Below, in pieces: positions 1 through 9,025 of a stretch of DNA of 29,075 nt. The notes beneath the pieces are model-generated. The model did no database searches, had not been told where the DNA came from, and saw only the letters and a list, made by a program, of their open reading frames with translations. Made by a program: the position numbers and the translations under genes. The DNA is from CAZWHE01 sp964633825. Its GTDB lineage: Bacteria > Planctomycetota > B15-G4 > CAYZWU01. Where the stretch lies: contig CAZWHE010000034.1 in the NCBI GenBank assembly GCA_964633825.1, positions 1 to 29,075 of the forward strand, in the 5' to 3' direction. Positions within the stretch are counted from its first letter, which is position 1; each line of letters begins with the position of its first letter.

Positions 1-1017
1 GCGGATATCGGCGACGATTGTCCGGTACCCGGAAAGCTCCGGCAACGAACGCTCGATCTCCCGCTCGATCTGGTAGAGGCTGTTTTCCCCCCGGCCGAGG
101 AGAACCATTTTTTTCGGCTTGAAAGCAGCCACCTGGCGAACGATTTCCGATCCGATCGACCCTCCCGCTCCGGTTACCAAGACAACACGACCCTGCAGAT
201 AGCTCGCAATCTCCCCATTGTTCAGTTGCACGGCTTCGCGGCGCAGAAGGTCCTCCACCGAGACCTCCCTGATCTGCGAGACGGTCACCTTCCCGGACAG
301 AAAGTCATACATGCCCGGAACCGTCCTGTAGAGGATTTTCGCTTGTTGGGCCAGCTTGACGACCCGGCGCAAGACACGCCCCGGAGCGGACGGAATGGCG
401 AACAGGACCTCGTCCGCCTCGACATCGGCAGCCACACGCGGCAGATCCTCGATCTTCCCGAGAACGGGTATGTCATGAATGTGGAATCGATGCCTTCTCT
501 TGTCGTCATCCAGAAATGCGACCGGCATAAGGCCGGCTTCCGGATGGCGCAGCATTTCCCGGGCTATCATGGCGCCCGCCTCGCCCGCTCCGGCGATAAG
601 AACCCGGCTGGTTTTTCCTTCCACATTCCTGTAGTCCGGTTTCTCATGCTGCAGGCGAACGAGCAGCCGCATTCCTCCCATCATCAAGAGAGCCAGTCCC
701 CCCTCGATGATCGGAATGCTTCGAGGCAGTTCAACATAGGGTGCAATCATGAAGCCGACCGCAAAAAGGCTGAAACCCGCCACACCCACGGACTGGATCA
801 GTATGACCAGGTCTCGGATGCCGGCGATACGCCAGCCCTGGCGATGATGGCCGAAAAACAAAATAAGGCCTGCCTTTATTGGGAGGCCGATCCCGGTATA
901 GATCAAAATATCCCAAATATAGTACGTGACTTGTTCAAGGCGGAGCCAATAAGCCAATGGAACGGCAAAGCTCCAAAGAGCTAAATCGAGAATGAATTTC
1001 ACTGCGAGACGGCCCAA
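1..1017 (-). CDS. FlaA1/PglF-type nucleoside-diphosphate-sugar epimerase/dehydratase, 3' end outside window
   Basis: Membrane-bound NDP-sugar 4,6-dehydratase of the FlaA1/WbpM/PglF group, which makes 4-keto-6-deoxy sugar nucleotides for surface glycans. The minus strand is open from about 1017 to the window edge, giving 339 codons. The N-terminus is hydrophobic (FILDLALWSFAVPLAYWL, then further membrane segments to about residue 110). A first Rossmann-like domain opens with VLIAGAGEAGAM near residue 128. A second begins with the NAD-binding motif VLVTGAGGSIGSEIV near residue 283, and the protein runs off the window soon after. The family is usually 600 or more residues, so the catalytic half is missing here only because of the window edge. 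TTG at 1017 is preferred because AGGA lies 8 nt upstream; GTG at 1002 is in frame but has no ribosome site. The neighbouring glycosyltransferases fit a surface-polysaccharide role. The family call is firm, the exact sugar unknown. Confidence 0.9.
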   Translation of the reverse strand, partial: MGRLAVKFILDLALWSFAVPLAYWLRLEQVTYYIWDILIYTGIGLPIKAGLILFFGHHRQGWRIAGIRDLVILIQSVGVAGFSLFAVGFMIAPYVELPRSIPIIEGGLALLMMGGMRLLVRLQHEKPDYRNVEGKTSRVLIAGAGEAGAMIAREMLRHPEAGLMPVAFLDDDKRRHRFHIHDIPVLGKIEDLPRVAADVEADEVLFAIPSAPGRVLRRVVKLAQQAKILYRTVPGMYDFLSGKVTVSQIREVSVEDLLRREAVQLNNGEIASYLQGRVVLVTGAGGSIGSEIVRQVAAFKPKKMVLLGRGENSLYQIEREIERSLPELSGYRTIVADIR

Positions 1018-1117
1018 TCATCTATTCCTGTTTATATAAAGGCTGGTGTGCCCAGGTATTCTTTAATATGAAAATAACACGTTATAAAAGCATAACTCCC
1101 ACAATAATAAGCGTCTC

Positions 1118-1146
1118 ATATTCTCTGTAATGTTCCTTAATGTCAA
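1118..1146 (-). promoter_or_regulatory. candidate sigma-70 promoter for the sugar dehydratase
   Basis: On the minus strand a perfect TTGACA (1146-1141) is followed after 17 nt by GAATAT (1123-1118), a weak -10. It lies in the AT-rich 187-nt gap 1018-1204, between the stop of the PIG-V-like gene and the dehydratase start. The leader would be about 95 nt. No convincing hairpin terminator is visible in this gap, so read-through from the operon upstream is also possible. Confidence 0.35.
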
Positions 1147-1204
1147 ATCATTATTCAGATCTTCTCCGTGTATTTACCCTGCATTGCGCTTTTTAGATCC
1201 CCGC

Positions 1205-2476
1205 CTACCCCGCCCACCCCCAGGACGCGAAGAGCACCATGAAGAGCCCGGCCAGCAGCGGCGCCGCGGCTACGTAGAACAACCTAACCCGCGGCCTTTT
1301 CTCCGCCACCAGGGCCAATCCGATAAAGAGGGGAAAAACGACCGCCGAGAGTCGGGTGAAGGACCAGAGCGAGGTGCACAGGGGCAGGAAAACCATGGCC
1401 GCCGCCAGCAGGCCGTAGGAGAACCGGACCTTCCTGAAGAGATAGACGCATCCCGCCAGCGCCAGCGCGGCCACGGAAAAATCGATCACCGAGTTGTGCG
1501 AACCATGGAAGGCCGGGTCCTCGAAAAAGCGCGTAAATGCCTTCCAAGGCCCTGAAAAGGTGCCGCGCCATGCCGTCTGGCGCGCCGCGAAGGCGAGGGA
1601 ATCGCCGAAAATTTCACTGCAGTAAGCCATCCAGGCCGCGATCCCGGCTGGAAACCCGGTCAGCCAGGCAAGGCCCGGCCCCGGGCGGAATCGCCTGGCG
1701 CGGAGATATTCCCAGGCGGCCGGCAGAAGGAGAACAAGGCCGACAGGCCGCGCCAAAGCGGCGAGAAAGCCGAGAGGCAGCAGCGGCCACCACCACCCCT
1801 TCCGGCTGCAATAGACCACGGCCAGAGCCAGAAAGAGGAAGACCGACTCGCTGTACAGAGCTGAAAAGAAAATCGTCCCGGGAAAAAGGGAGATGAACAG
1901 GACGCAGAACAGAGCCGCCCGCCTCGAGTAATCGAGCATGACAAGCCGGGCAAGAAGAAAGAGAGCGGCCAGAAAAAAGAGGTTCGATACGAGCAAACCC
2001 GCCCCGACCCAGTGGCCCGTCATGACACGGGCCAGGCGGATGAGCGCGGGATAAAGGGGAAAGAAACCGGCCGTATCCCCTTCCCTGTAGAGCGGCCCTC
2101 CCACGTAAGTGTCGGCGCAGTCATACCCTTCCTTCGCGATCAGGAGGTACCATTCCGAATCCCAGCGGGAAAACGCGTCGAGCAGGAGCCTTCCGGAAAA
2201 ACCGGGCGTTCCCGGCACAGCGTGCACGCCGGGACAGATGAAGTTACGCGTCATGTTGGGCGAAGGAGAGACGGTGTGAACGGTCACGGCGGCCGCCAAA
2301 AAGAGGGCGAGCCGCGTTCCCAGAAAGACGGTCAGGATCGCTTTCCACGGAAAAGATGCATCTGCAACAGCCCGAGCAGCATCCTGTGCAGGGCGATCCG
2401 GCGGATCCTCTCCGCCCGGAATCTTCGGTAAAGGCGAGCTTCCGCTCTCCGGTTGAGGGATTTCACGTTCCGTCAT
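1205..2476 (-). CDS. PIG-V-like (Mannosyl_trans2) membrane mannosyltransferase
   Basis: Polytopic GT-C glycosyltransferase of 423 residues, resembling the PIG-V/Mannosyl_trans2 family, which transfers a sugar from a lipid-linked donor on the outer face of the membrane. Visible family signatures are RWDSEWYLLIAKEGY (about residue 105), FFPLYPALIRLA (about 139), SLFPGTIFFSALYSES (about 196) and ARPVG in the following membrane segment. About nine hydrophobic helices follow a 40-residue Pro/Glu-rich cytoplasmic tail. The start ATG overlaps the TGA of the TMTC-like gene upstream (ATGA at 2473-2476), so the two are probably translationally coupled. It is the last gene of the four-gene operon that starts at 8767. 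Family membership is clear; donor and acceptor cannot be read from sequence. Confidence 0.88.
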   Translation of the reverse strand: MTEREIPQPESGSSPLPKIPGGEDPPDRPAQDAARAVADASFPWKAILTVFLGTRLALFLAAAVTVHTVSPSPNMTRNFICPGVHAVPGTPGFSGRLLLDAFSRWDSEWYLLIAKEGYDCADTYVGGPLYREGDTAGFFPLYPALIRLARVMTGHWVGAGLLVSNLFFLAALFLLARLVMLDYSRRAALFCVLFISLFPGTIFFSALYSESVFLFLALAVVYCSRKGWWWPLLPLGFLAALARPVGLVLLLPAAWEYLRARRFRPGPGLAWLTGFPAGIAAWMAYCSEIFGDSLAFAARQTAWRGTFSGPWKAFTRFFEDPAFHGSHNSVIDFSVAALALAGCVYLFRKVRFSYGLLAAAMVFLPLCTSLWSFTRLSAVVFPLFIGLALVAEKRPRVRLFYVAAAPLLAGLFMVLFASWGWAG

Positions 2477-4395
2477 GGTTTCTCTTCCCTCCCTTCCAGG
2501 TCTCTCAGAAAGGCCGAGATCCTCGCTTGGCCCGGTTTCAACGCGAGAGAGCGCCGGAAATAACCGGCTGCTTTGGCGGTGTCTCTCTTCTCCATGAGAA
2601 TCATGCCCGAAAGGTTGAGAGTGCCGATATGATCGGGAGCGAGCCGGGCCGCTTGTTTCAGGTCTAGAAGAGCCTCGTCCGGCCTCCCTGACGTGTAAAG
2701 AGTCATGCCTCTGTTGAAAAAGAGGAGCGGGTTTCCGGAATCGAGCCCCTCGGCGCGGCCGTAGCTTTCGAGAGCCTCTTCGACACGGCCCAGCGCACCA
2801 TATGCGATCCCCATGTTCATGGGGATCAGCGGCTCGCTCGTATCGATCGCAGCGGCTTTTTGAAACTCCTCGATCGCCTCGGCGGCCCGGCCGAGCCCCA
2901 GGAGAGCGCGGCCCCGGTTGTGATGAAGGCCGAGCCGGTTGATAAAGCTCGCATACCGCCCTTCCTCGCGCGCCGCTGCTTCGAAATGAGCCAGCGCCTC
3001 GGCGGCCCGGCCCTCTTCGAAGAGCGCGATGCCGAGCATGGCATGTCCTTCCCTATAATGGGGTGTTTCAGCCAGATCTCGGCTGAAAAGGGTGATATCG
3101 TCCTTCCAGTCGTTGTTGCGATCCACGGTCATCCACCCGAGAAAGAGAAGGTAAACCGCGATCCCGTAGAATGCAGCCCGCTTTTTTTCCCCCACCCGGA
3201 CCCAGACCGCGCTCAGTGCGATGAGGAACCCGGCCGACGGCAGATAGAGAAAGCGCTCCGCCTGGATATGGTGCACGGGAAGAATGTTCAGGGCCGGCAG
3301 AAGGGCTGCGCCGAACCAGGCCAACCCCAAAGCCGCGGCGGGAAGCGCTTTCCTGCAGAGGAAAAGGGCAGCCGCCATGGCCGTGATCAGGGCCGCGCCC
3401 CTCAGAAATACGGGATCGGATGCGTTGGTCACGATCCGCGTCGTGTCTGCAGTGGTGAGACCGAGCGGAACGAACAGCTTCCAGACGTAACCGGCCAGGA
3501 CCCCGGGCATTGTGAGAAAAGTATGAACCGGCCCGCCGCCGTGCCAGCCCCCCATGTCGCCCAATCCGCCGAGCATGGACCGCCGAAGCACAAGGTACGC
3601 GAGCGCCGCCGCGCCGAACCAGGCCACACTCGAGACGCGCGCCCAATACCCTCTTCCCGCCCGGCCGCCGCAAAAGATCTCCACGAGAACGAGTATTCCC
3701 GGAAGGACGATCACGGCTTCCTTGGCCAGAAGACCGAGAACAAAGAAAAAGAGGGCAGTGGTATAAAGGAGGGAGCGCCTTACGGCGCCGGCCGGCGACT
3801 TGTCGATTCCCGTCGATTTCACGTAGAGAAAGAGAGCGGAAAAAAAGAACAGCCCCGACAGCACGTCCTTGCTCCCGGCGACCCAGGTCACGCATTCGAC
3901 GTGGATGGGATGCACGCCGAAAAAGAGCCCGCACAAGAAAGCGACGAGCCCATGCCCAGTCAGTTTGTACACGATCCCCATCAAGAGAAGGGTGCTTATC
4001 AGATGAAGCACGATGTTGGCAAGATGATGGAGAGCAGCGTTCTGACCGAAAAGCTTGACGGTCAGCGTGACGAAGAGGAGCTGCACCGGCCTGTAATATC
4101 CGCTCGAAGGGGCAGGCTGTTCCACCGGGCCGGCCGGACCGTCATCTCGAGCCGCGCTGTTTCTTCCCAGATCGGTAATCGCACCGGTCCAGGCAGCCTC
4201 GAGCTCCTCCCTTGAATCGATGACAAAGCCCTGCCGGACGATCTCCTTGTGATCCACCCAGACGAAACCGTTTGTGAGTGCATTGGCGAAAACAGCGGCT
4301 GTTACGACAACAACGAGCAGGCAGGCTAGGCCGGGCCGCGGCTGCCCGGTCGGCGGCTCGGTCCGGGTTCGATCTCTCCCCGGATTGTGTTTCAC
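2473..4395 (-). CDS. TMTC-like multi-pass membrane protein with C-terminal TPR repeats
   Basis: A 640-residue protein with an N-terminal half of about ten membrane helices and a C-terminal TPR solenoid. The membrane half carries motifs typical of TMTC/GT-C O-mannosyltransferase-like proteins: GYYRPVQLLFVTLTVKLFG near residue 100, FGVHPIHVECVTWVAGSKD near 160 and HHIQAERFLYLPSAGF near 370. About five TPRs occupy residues 445-630 (for example HAMLGIALFEEGRAAEALAH and MNMGIAYGALGRVEEALESY). In this family the membrane part is thought to glycosylate exported proteins, with the TPRs binding substrate. Start is GTG at 4395, which directly abuts the TAG stop of the upstream gene (4396-4398), with AGGGAGA 6 nt upstream. 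The downstream mannosyltransferase overlaps by 4 nt. A role in modifying the exported proteins encoded in the same operon is inferred, not shown. Confidence 0.88.
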   Translation of the reverse strand: MKHNPGRDRTRTEPPTGQPRPGLACLLVVVVTAAVFANALTNGFVWVDHKEIVRQGFVIDSREELEAAWTGAITDLGRNSAARDDGPAGPVEQPAPSSGYYRPVQLLFVTLTVKLFGQNAALHHLANIVLHLISTLLLMGIVYKLTGHGLVAFLCGLFFGVHPIHVECVTWVAGSKDVLSGLFFFSALFLYVKSTGIDKSPAGAVRRSLLYTTALFFFVLGLLAKEAVIVLPGILVLVEIFCGGRAGRGYWARVSSVAWFGAAALAYLVLRRSMLGGLGDMGGWHGGGPVHTFLTMPGVLAGYVWKLFVPLGLTTADTTRIVTNASDPVFLRGAALITAMAAALFLCRKALPAAALGLAWFGAALLPALNILPVHHIQAERFLYLPSAGFLIALSAVWVRVGEKKRAAFYGIAVYLLFLGWMTVDRNNDWKDDITLFSRDLAETPHYREGHAMLGIALFEEGRAAEALAHFEAAAREEGRYASFINRLGLHHNRGRALLGLGRAAEAIEEFQKAAAIDTSEPLIPMNMGIAYGALGRVEEALESYGRAEGLDSGNPLLFFNRGMTLYTSGRPDEALLDLKQAARLAPDHIGTLNLSGMILMEKRDTAKAAGYFRRSLALKPGQARISAFLRDLEGREEKP

Positions 4396-5802
4396 CTACT
4401 TCTCCCTGTCACGCTTGACTTCGTCATAGGCGTACTCACGAAGAACCCCCTCGATCAGCTTGAGGCTTCCGCCGTCGAGAGCCGAGATCCCGGCTTTCAG
4501 ATAGACGAGACACTTCTTGTCCTGCTCCGCCGCGGCAGCGGCCCGGAGCGCTTCCCCGAGATCGCTCTCCCGGCGGACGGCGATTGTATAGGCGGCCGAA
4601 GCCCGGATGCCGGGATCATCGTGGGATAACGCTTTTCTGAGGATATTGTTGACCTTGTCGCGGTCTTCCACATGGACTAGCCCGATCAAGCCGTGGATCC
4701 TCATGTAAGATTTCCTGTCCTTTCCGGCCGTCTTGAGCACGATCTTCTCGGCGCTCTTGTTGCCGCTCCCCGATGCCGCAATCGCCCGGATCAAGCACCC
4801 CCTGATCGTTTCCTTTTTCTCGGATTTCCACTGCTTCAGAAGAGGTTTCAATCCCTTGGGCTCGGCGAGCTGCTCCATGGCCACGATCGCCTCCATCCGA
4901 ATATCCTCGATGGGCCATGAGATAAAAGGCTCCAAAACCTTCCAGTACTCGGGCGGTGAGACGCGGCCGATGGCGTGAAGCCAGCGCGCTGTCTGGCCCT
5001 GGTTGATAAAAAATCCCGCCGACAGCCACTGGTGGAACATCTCGAGCACGCGCTTGTCGGCAGAGAGCATGAGCGCGGGAAAATACTGCTTCGCATCGCT
5101 CCGGCGATCACCGCGGCCGCTTTTCTTGAGAATATCGAGTGCAACGTCGATCTCTTCTTTCGTCGGCTCCCGCACCGAGTCGTCCCCTTTGTTCCGCGAG
5201 GACGCGCCACCGAAGGCGAGACGCCGTGGCGCCCGCGCCGAACCGCTCAGCTGTACGGTGAATGAAGAATCCACTCTGCGTATCGCCTCGGCCAGGCACC
5301 ATTCGAGCTGGCCTTCGGTGATCATGTAGGGGACGGAAAAGAGAATTTTTCCGTCCGGCGCGAGGAAGAAATGATTCGGCGCGACCACGTCTTTGCCCGC
5401 GCCGATCTTGAGCACCTCGCGCCGCACGTCCTTTTCGATCTGCTGGTGCGCGGCGCAGGGGATGTTGCCGGCGCGCGAACAGGTCGTGATGCCGCCCTTG
5501 TGAAAATACTTCGACGCAAAGAGGTTGACCGTGAGCCGGCTCAGCTTGACGACCTTGGAATTCTTGTAGTGGCGATCCACAAGCTGCTTGCACACGCTTT
5601 CGCCGTCCATATTGACGGCGATGAAAATGGGCATGTTTCCAGCGGCCGCTCTTTCCAGTGCCGCCGAGAAAGAGCTTTCCCACTCGATGGACGCCGCCGG
5701 CCTTGCGGCCGAATTCGCCGGCCGGGAGGCCGAAACCGCCGGCCTTGCGGCTTGCAGAGTAAAAAGCCCGAGAACGAGCAAGGCGGCAGTTATTCGACCC
5801 AT
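4396..5802 (-). CDS. exported thioredoxin-like domain / HEAT-repeat protein
   Basis: Predicted exported protein of 468 residues. ATG at 5802 is chosen because it begins a good signal peptide (MGRITAALLVLGLFTLQ, then A-rich to VSA) and has a purine-rich GGAAAGGG site upstream. The longer frame to 5922 would run into the preceding gene. Residues about 40-165 look like a thioredoxin-fold domain: NMPIFIAVNMDGES, then APNHFFLAPDGKILF with the cis-Pro-like position. The catalytic CxxC is absent; isolated cysteines occur in SVCKQ and in TCSRAGNIPC. Residues about 250-460 are helical HEAT-type repeats (DIRMEAIVAMEQLAEPKGLK; DDPGIRASAAYTIAV). Between signal and domain is a low-complexity A-R-P-A repeat. 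It is the second gene of the 8767-1205 operon, 55 nt after the previous stop, and abuts the next start. Function unknown; a scaffold or redox-inactive binding role is plausible. Confidence 0.85.
   Translation of the reverse strand: MGRITAALLVLGLFTLQAARPAVSASRPANSAARPAASIEWESSFSAALERAAAGNMPIFIAVNMDGESVCKQLVDRHYKNSKVVKLSRLTVNLFASKYFHKGGITTCSRAGNIPCAAHQQIEKDVRREVLKIGAGKDVVAPNHFFLAPDGKILFSVPYMITEGQLEWCLAEAIRRVDSSFTVQLSGSARAPRRLAFGGASSRNKGDDSVREPTKEEIDVALDILKKSGRGDRRSDAKQYFPALMLSADKRVLEMFHQWLSAGFFINQGQTARWLHAIGRVSPPEYWKVLEPFISWPIEDIRMEAIVAMEQLAEPKGLKPLLKQWKSEKKETIRGCLIRAIAASGSGNKSAEKIVLKTAGKDRKSYMRIHGLIGLVHVEDRDKVNNILRKALSHDDPGIRASAAYTIAVRRESDLGEALRAAAAAEQDKKCLVYLKAGISALDGGSLKLIEGVLREYAYDEVKRDREK
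5696..5751. repeat. short GC-rich direct repeat in signal-peptide-proximal linker
   Basis: The 14-mer GCCGGCCTTGCGGC occurs exactly at 5696-5709 and 5738-5751, with a related unit between. On the coding (minus) strand it encodes an ARPA/SAARPA linker just after the predicted signal peptidase site of the thioredoxin-like/HEAT protein. It looks like a locally expanded linker rather than a mobile element. Confidence 0.6.
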
Positions 5803-5857
5803 TCGTTCATCCCTTTCCTGTTGAAATATGGAGACACCGATATTCCCAGGCAATAAA

Positions 5858-8767
5858 TCATTCGTCCGATTCTTGTTTCTCGAATATGAGAACAACGTTG
5901 TCCAGGCCTCCCGGCGGGACATCGATCTCGATCGGTTTCAATTGGTCCGGCATGGGACCGATGAGCTTCACCTTGTATTTGCCCGGAATCAGCTTGGAAA
6001 TCTTGAAATCCCCGGTTTCCACGTCGACGTTCGTCCATTCCCGGCCCCCGTTCTTCTCGTTGTCGGCACGGTCGACGGCTTCGAAGGTCAAACCCACCCA
6101 GCGCGATCCCTTTGCCTCTTCGGGAAGCTCGACCCTCCCTTCCACCAGAACGGTCTCGATGAGCCAGAGCATGATCGGTCCGGTCTTGGCTCTCGAGGTC
6201 ACCTTGATTCCCGTGCTCGGCCGGCACCCCAGCCTGCGGTCCCTCGCCTTGACCGTATAAGTCCCCACGGGCGCCCCCTCGAAAATGAAAGTTCCGTCGA
6301 GGCCGGTCACAGTGCTCATCCGGATATTGTAAGGCGAGCTCTCTTTCTCGATCTGGGCGAGCACGTTCACACCCTGCACGGCCCGGCCGTCGTTTTCGTA
6401 CAGAACCTTGCCTGCAAGGGCGCCGGTGGAAATCTCGAAATCCACATCGAGGGGAAGATTCTCTTCCACGACGACATCCCGCCGGACATGGGATTCATAC
6501 CGGCCGGTCGGTCCCGGAATGTTGGTCACCGTGATCCAGCGCTCTCCCACGGGAATCTCGCCCAAGTCGTAGCGGCCGGTTCGGTCGACCGTCGCCTCGA
6601 ACCTGTTCCTGGACCAAATGCTGACCCGGGCCCCATGCGCGGCAGTCCCGTTCACAAGGACCCGGCCCGACACGGTGCCGCACGGCCCCTTCTCCTTCGC
6701 GCCGAGGTTGATCTCCACGACGGACGTTTCTTCGTTCCAGACCTCGACCCCGGCCGATCCGAGCGGCCCGAGGCGCACCACTTCACCCAGACCGAGAGGG
6801 TCCTGATCGAGGAGGCGCTTCATCACGGCCACTTCCCAGCTGCCGGGATTGAGGTTCGTTATGCGGAAGCGTCCCTCGTGGTCCGTCACGGTGAGGCGGG
6901 GGGTCTTCGCCTCGGGTCCGCCCTCCCCCTCATCGAGATAGGCCGACACCATCCACGGCGCTTCATGGACGCTCCCCCCGCTGTGCACGATGCCCTCGAT
7001 GATCCCGCCCGGCTTGAGAAGAACGACGGTCTCGGAAAAAGCGGGCGCTTCGAGGCGGGCGGCCGTAACGGCGTACTGCGGATGGGACACGGTCACCTGG
7101 TAATCGCCCGGCGCTATGTTCCTGAAGAGGGCGAGGCCCGTTTCGTCCGTCCTGCTGCGGGAGAGGCTCGTCGGGTTGAACCACCACGAATCTTCCCCGA
7201 GGGAGGCGCACACCTCGGCCCATTCGACGGGCTTTTTCTCCTTTTCGGTGAGAACGCGCACGCCCACTTCGAGGGCGGGCTCGAGGATCACGTCTTTCTT
7301 CACCGGTTCGCTTTTGATGCTCACCGATTCCTTGACGATGCCGCATTCGGGAGCGGTGATGAGAAGCTCGTAGCGCCCCGGGGGAAGCCCCTTGATGTCG
7401 ATGATTCCGTCCTCGGGCGATTCCATTCTCTCGATCGGGGTCACGGGCGGATGGAGGGGCAGCATGTTCCAGATGAACTGCTTCTCCCTGATCTTGAGCC
7501 GGGCGCCTTTTGCGGGAGCGCCGTCCTTTTTCCAGACGGCCACCCGGAGGTCGTAGGCGGGCGGCAGGGTGAGCTCGGGCGGTTCGAGATCGGGATCGAA
7601 GGGCCCGGCGATCGTCCACGGGTCTTCGGGATAACGGCGCGCGGCCGCGAATGTCGGGAGCGGCGCCGCGCCGTCGAACGTGAAAGCACCGTCCTTGTTT
7701 GAGTAGACGGGGGGCTGGAGAATGATCATCTGGGTGATCCCGAACATGGGGCCGACGCGGATCTCGACCCCGGCGGCGGGCTCGCCGAGGGAATCGAGCG
7801 TCTTTCCCTTGAGGACCACGCCGCTGTTGAGCAAGACATCGCCCACGTCCTTCTCCCCTCCTTTGGCCGTGGAGACCGGGCCCTTTTTGCTCGTCACGAA
7901 ACCGGGCTTGTCCACAACGAGGGTGATGAAGCCGAGCGCCACGCCTTCGAGCCGGAAGGAACCGTCGGCGGCCGTCGTGGTTGTGGGAAAGGGAAGCATT
8001 CTGTAAAACTGATTCAGCGCCGCGGGCGGATCGAAGATGTGCTGCTCCGAAGCCCAGCGCACCAGGAAGGAGCAGCCCTCCCTGTAATCCTGCGCGCCCG
8101 AAATGAATATCACGGGCGGAAGCTGGGTCGCCCGGATTCTGGCCCCCCGGACGGGTTCGCCGCTCTCGTCCTTCACCGTACCGCTGAGCACGGCATAGGG
8201 AGCCAGCACGATATCGCCGAGATCGGCCGTCTCGCCCGGACCCGGAGCGGCGTCGATGACGCGGCTCGTGGTCCGCGCTTCCCCCAGGCCGATTCCGAGA
8301 ACCTGAAGCGAACGGGGATAAACGTCGGCAATGCGAAATGTTCCGTCTTCAGCAGTCGATGTTTTCGCCGTCCTGAACTCGATGCCGGGAGGATCATCCT
8401 CCATGAAAGCGCCCACGTCTTGGAAAAAATCGAGCCCGCTCATGGCGAAGAGCTCGACCTTGATCCCGGCAACGGCCGTTCCGTCCGTCTCCACGACGCG
8501 CCCCATGATCACACCGAGCGCTTTCCTGTAGGAATCGGGCATGGCGCCGGGATCCTTCGAAACAGGCCCGGGCGCCACGGTCTCCCGGTCCTGATCCGAC
8601 GCGGGGAGGCCGCCCACGTTGATTTCGTCCCGGCCGATCTCCCTCCCCGGAATCTCGGATTCTATGATTCCGCCCTCTTCTCCACCTTCCTGAAAAAGAA
8701 CGACGGCCGTCACCAGAACTGCGAGAACAAAAACTGAGAAGATCAGGCACAGAAGTTTCCGGTCCAT
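5858..8767 (-). CDS. membrane-anchored protein of about nine tandem carboxypeptidase-regulatory-like domains
   Basis: A 969-residue protein with one N-terminal membrane anchor (LLCLIFSVFVLAVLVTAVVL) and an acidic stalk (about 25-80). About nine tandem beta-sandwich units of the CarboxypepD_reg/Cna-B-like type follow. Each starts G-x-V/T...G.PV.GA.V and ends DG.F.....PG.Y.V. Clear examples are LSGTVKDESGEPVRGARIRA (about 195), VSGRVLVNGTAAHGARVSIW (about 690) and LAGKVLYENDGRAVQGVNVL (about 770). Catalytic motifs are absent, so a structural or adhesive extracytoplasmic role is likely. Start ATG at 8767 has AAAGGA 8 nt upstream. It is the first gene of the operon running to 1205 and has a promoter candidate at 8836-8864. 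The chain lacks a lipobox; anchoring is by the N-terminal helix. Confidence 0.9.
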   Translation of the reverse strand: MDRKLLCLIFSVFVLAVLVTAVVLFQEGGEEGGIIESEIPGREIGRDEINVGGLPASDQDRETVAPGPVSKDPGAMPDSYRKALGVIMGRVVETDGTAVAGIKVELFAMSGLDFFQDVGAFMEDDPPGIEFRTAKTSTAEDGTFRIADVYPRSLQVLGIGLGEARTTSRVIDAAPGPGETADLGDIVLAPYAVLSGTVKDESGEPVRGARIRATQLPPVIFISGAQDYREGCSFLVRWASEQHIFDPPAALNQFYRMLPFPTTTTAADGSFRLEGVALGFITLVVDKPGFVTSKKGPVSTAKGGEKDVGDVLLNSGVVLKGKTLDSLGEPAAGVEIRVGPMFGITQMIILQPPVYSNKDGAFTFDGAAPLPTFAAARRYPEDPWTIAGPFDPDLEPPELTLPPAYDLRVAVWKKDGAPAKGARLKIREKQFIWNMLPLHPPVTPIERMESPEDGIIDIKGLPPGRYELLITAPECGIVKESVSIKSEPVKKDVILEPALEVGVRVLTEKEKKPVEWAEVCASLGEDSWWFNPTSLSRSRTDETGLALFRNIAPGDYQVTVSHPQYAVTAARLEAPAFSETVVLLKPGGIIEGIVHSGGSVHEAPWMVSAYLDEGEGGPEAKTPRLTVTDHEGRFRITNLNPGSWEVAVMKRLLDQDPLGLGEVVRLGPLGSAGVEVWNEETSVVEINLGAKEKGPCGTVSGRVLVNGTAAHGARVSIWSRNRFEATVDRTGRYDLGEIPVGERWITVTNIPGPTGRYESHVRRDVVVEENLPLDVDFEISTGALAGKVLYENDGRAVQGVNVLAQIEKESSPYNIRMSTVTGLDGTFIFEGAPVGTYTVKARDRRLGCRPSTGIKVTSRAKTGPIMLWLIETVLVEGRVELPEEAKGSRWVGLTFEAVDRADNEKNGGREWTNVDVETGDFKISKLIPGKYKVKLIGPMPDQLKPIEIDVPPGGLDNVVLIFEKQESDE

Positions 8768-8835
8768 TATTGGATCCTTTCACCGGGAGCCCGGCTCGGG
8801 CGCGCTCAAAGCGACCACGACCGCATGCTCCGGTC

Positions 8836-8864
8836 ATGATATATCAACCTGTCGGTATTCGCAA
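8836..8864 (-). promoter_or_regulatory. sigma-70-like promoter for the 8767-1205 operon
   Basis: On the minus strand TTGCGA (8864-8859) is separated by 17 nt from TATCAT (8841-8836), giving matches of 4/6 and 5/6 to consensus. The predicted start, near 8829, leaves a leader of about 60 nt. The rest of the 258-nt divergent gap is AT-rich. For the plus-strand genes, TATAAA at 8990-8995 could be a -10, but no matching -35 is visible. Confidence 0.5.
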
Positions 8865-9025
8865 CGAGAGAAACAACAGCGGTTTATGTTTTGCCCTGTT
8901 TTGCCGGCATATCGATGAAAATGATCCGTTTAGCACCCATTTTTTCTTTATTGCATGCAGTAACAGAAACGGCGATTCTTACACATCTTTATAAAACAGC
9001 AAATTACGATCCTTCTTAAGAGTTG

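Noticed and set aside
226..984. Plus-strand 252-codon frame near the window start
   Set aside because: The opposite strand translates to a canonical FlaA1-type protein with both Rossmann motifs.
5828..7702. Plus-strand frame of 624 codons opposite the tandem beta-domain protein
   Set aside because: Arg/His/Pro/Gly-rich shadow; the minus strand shows clear repeated domains.
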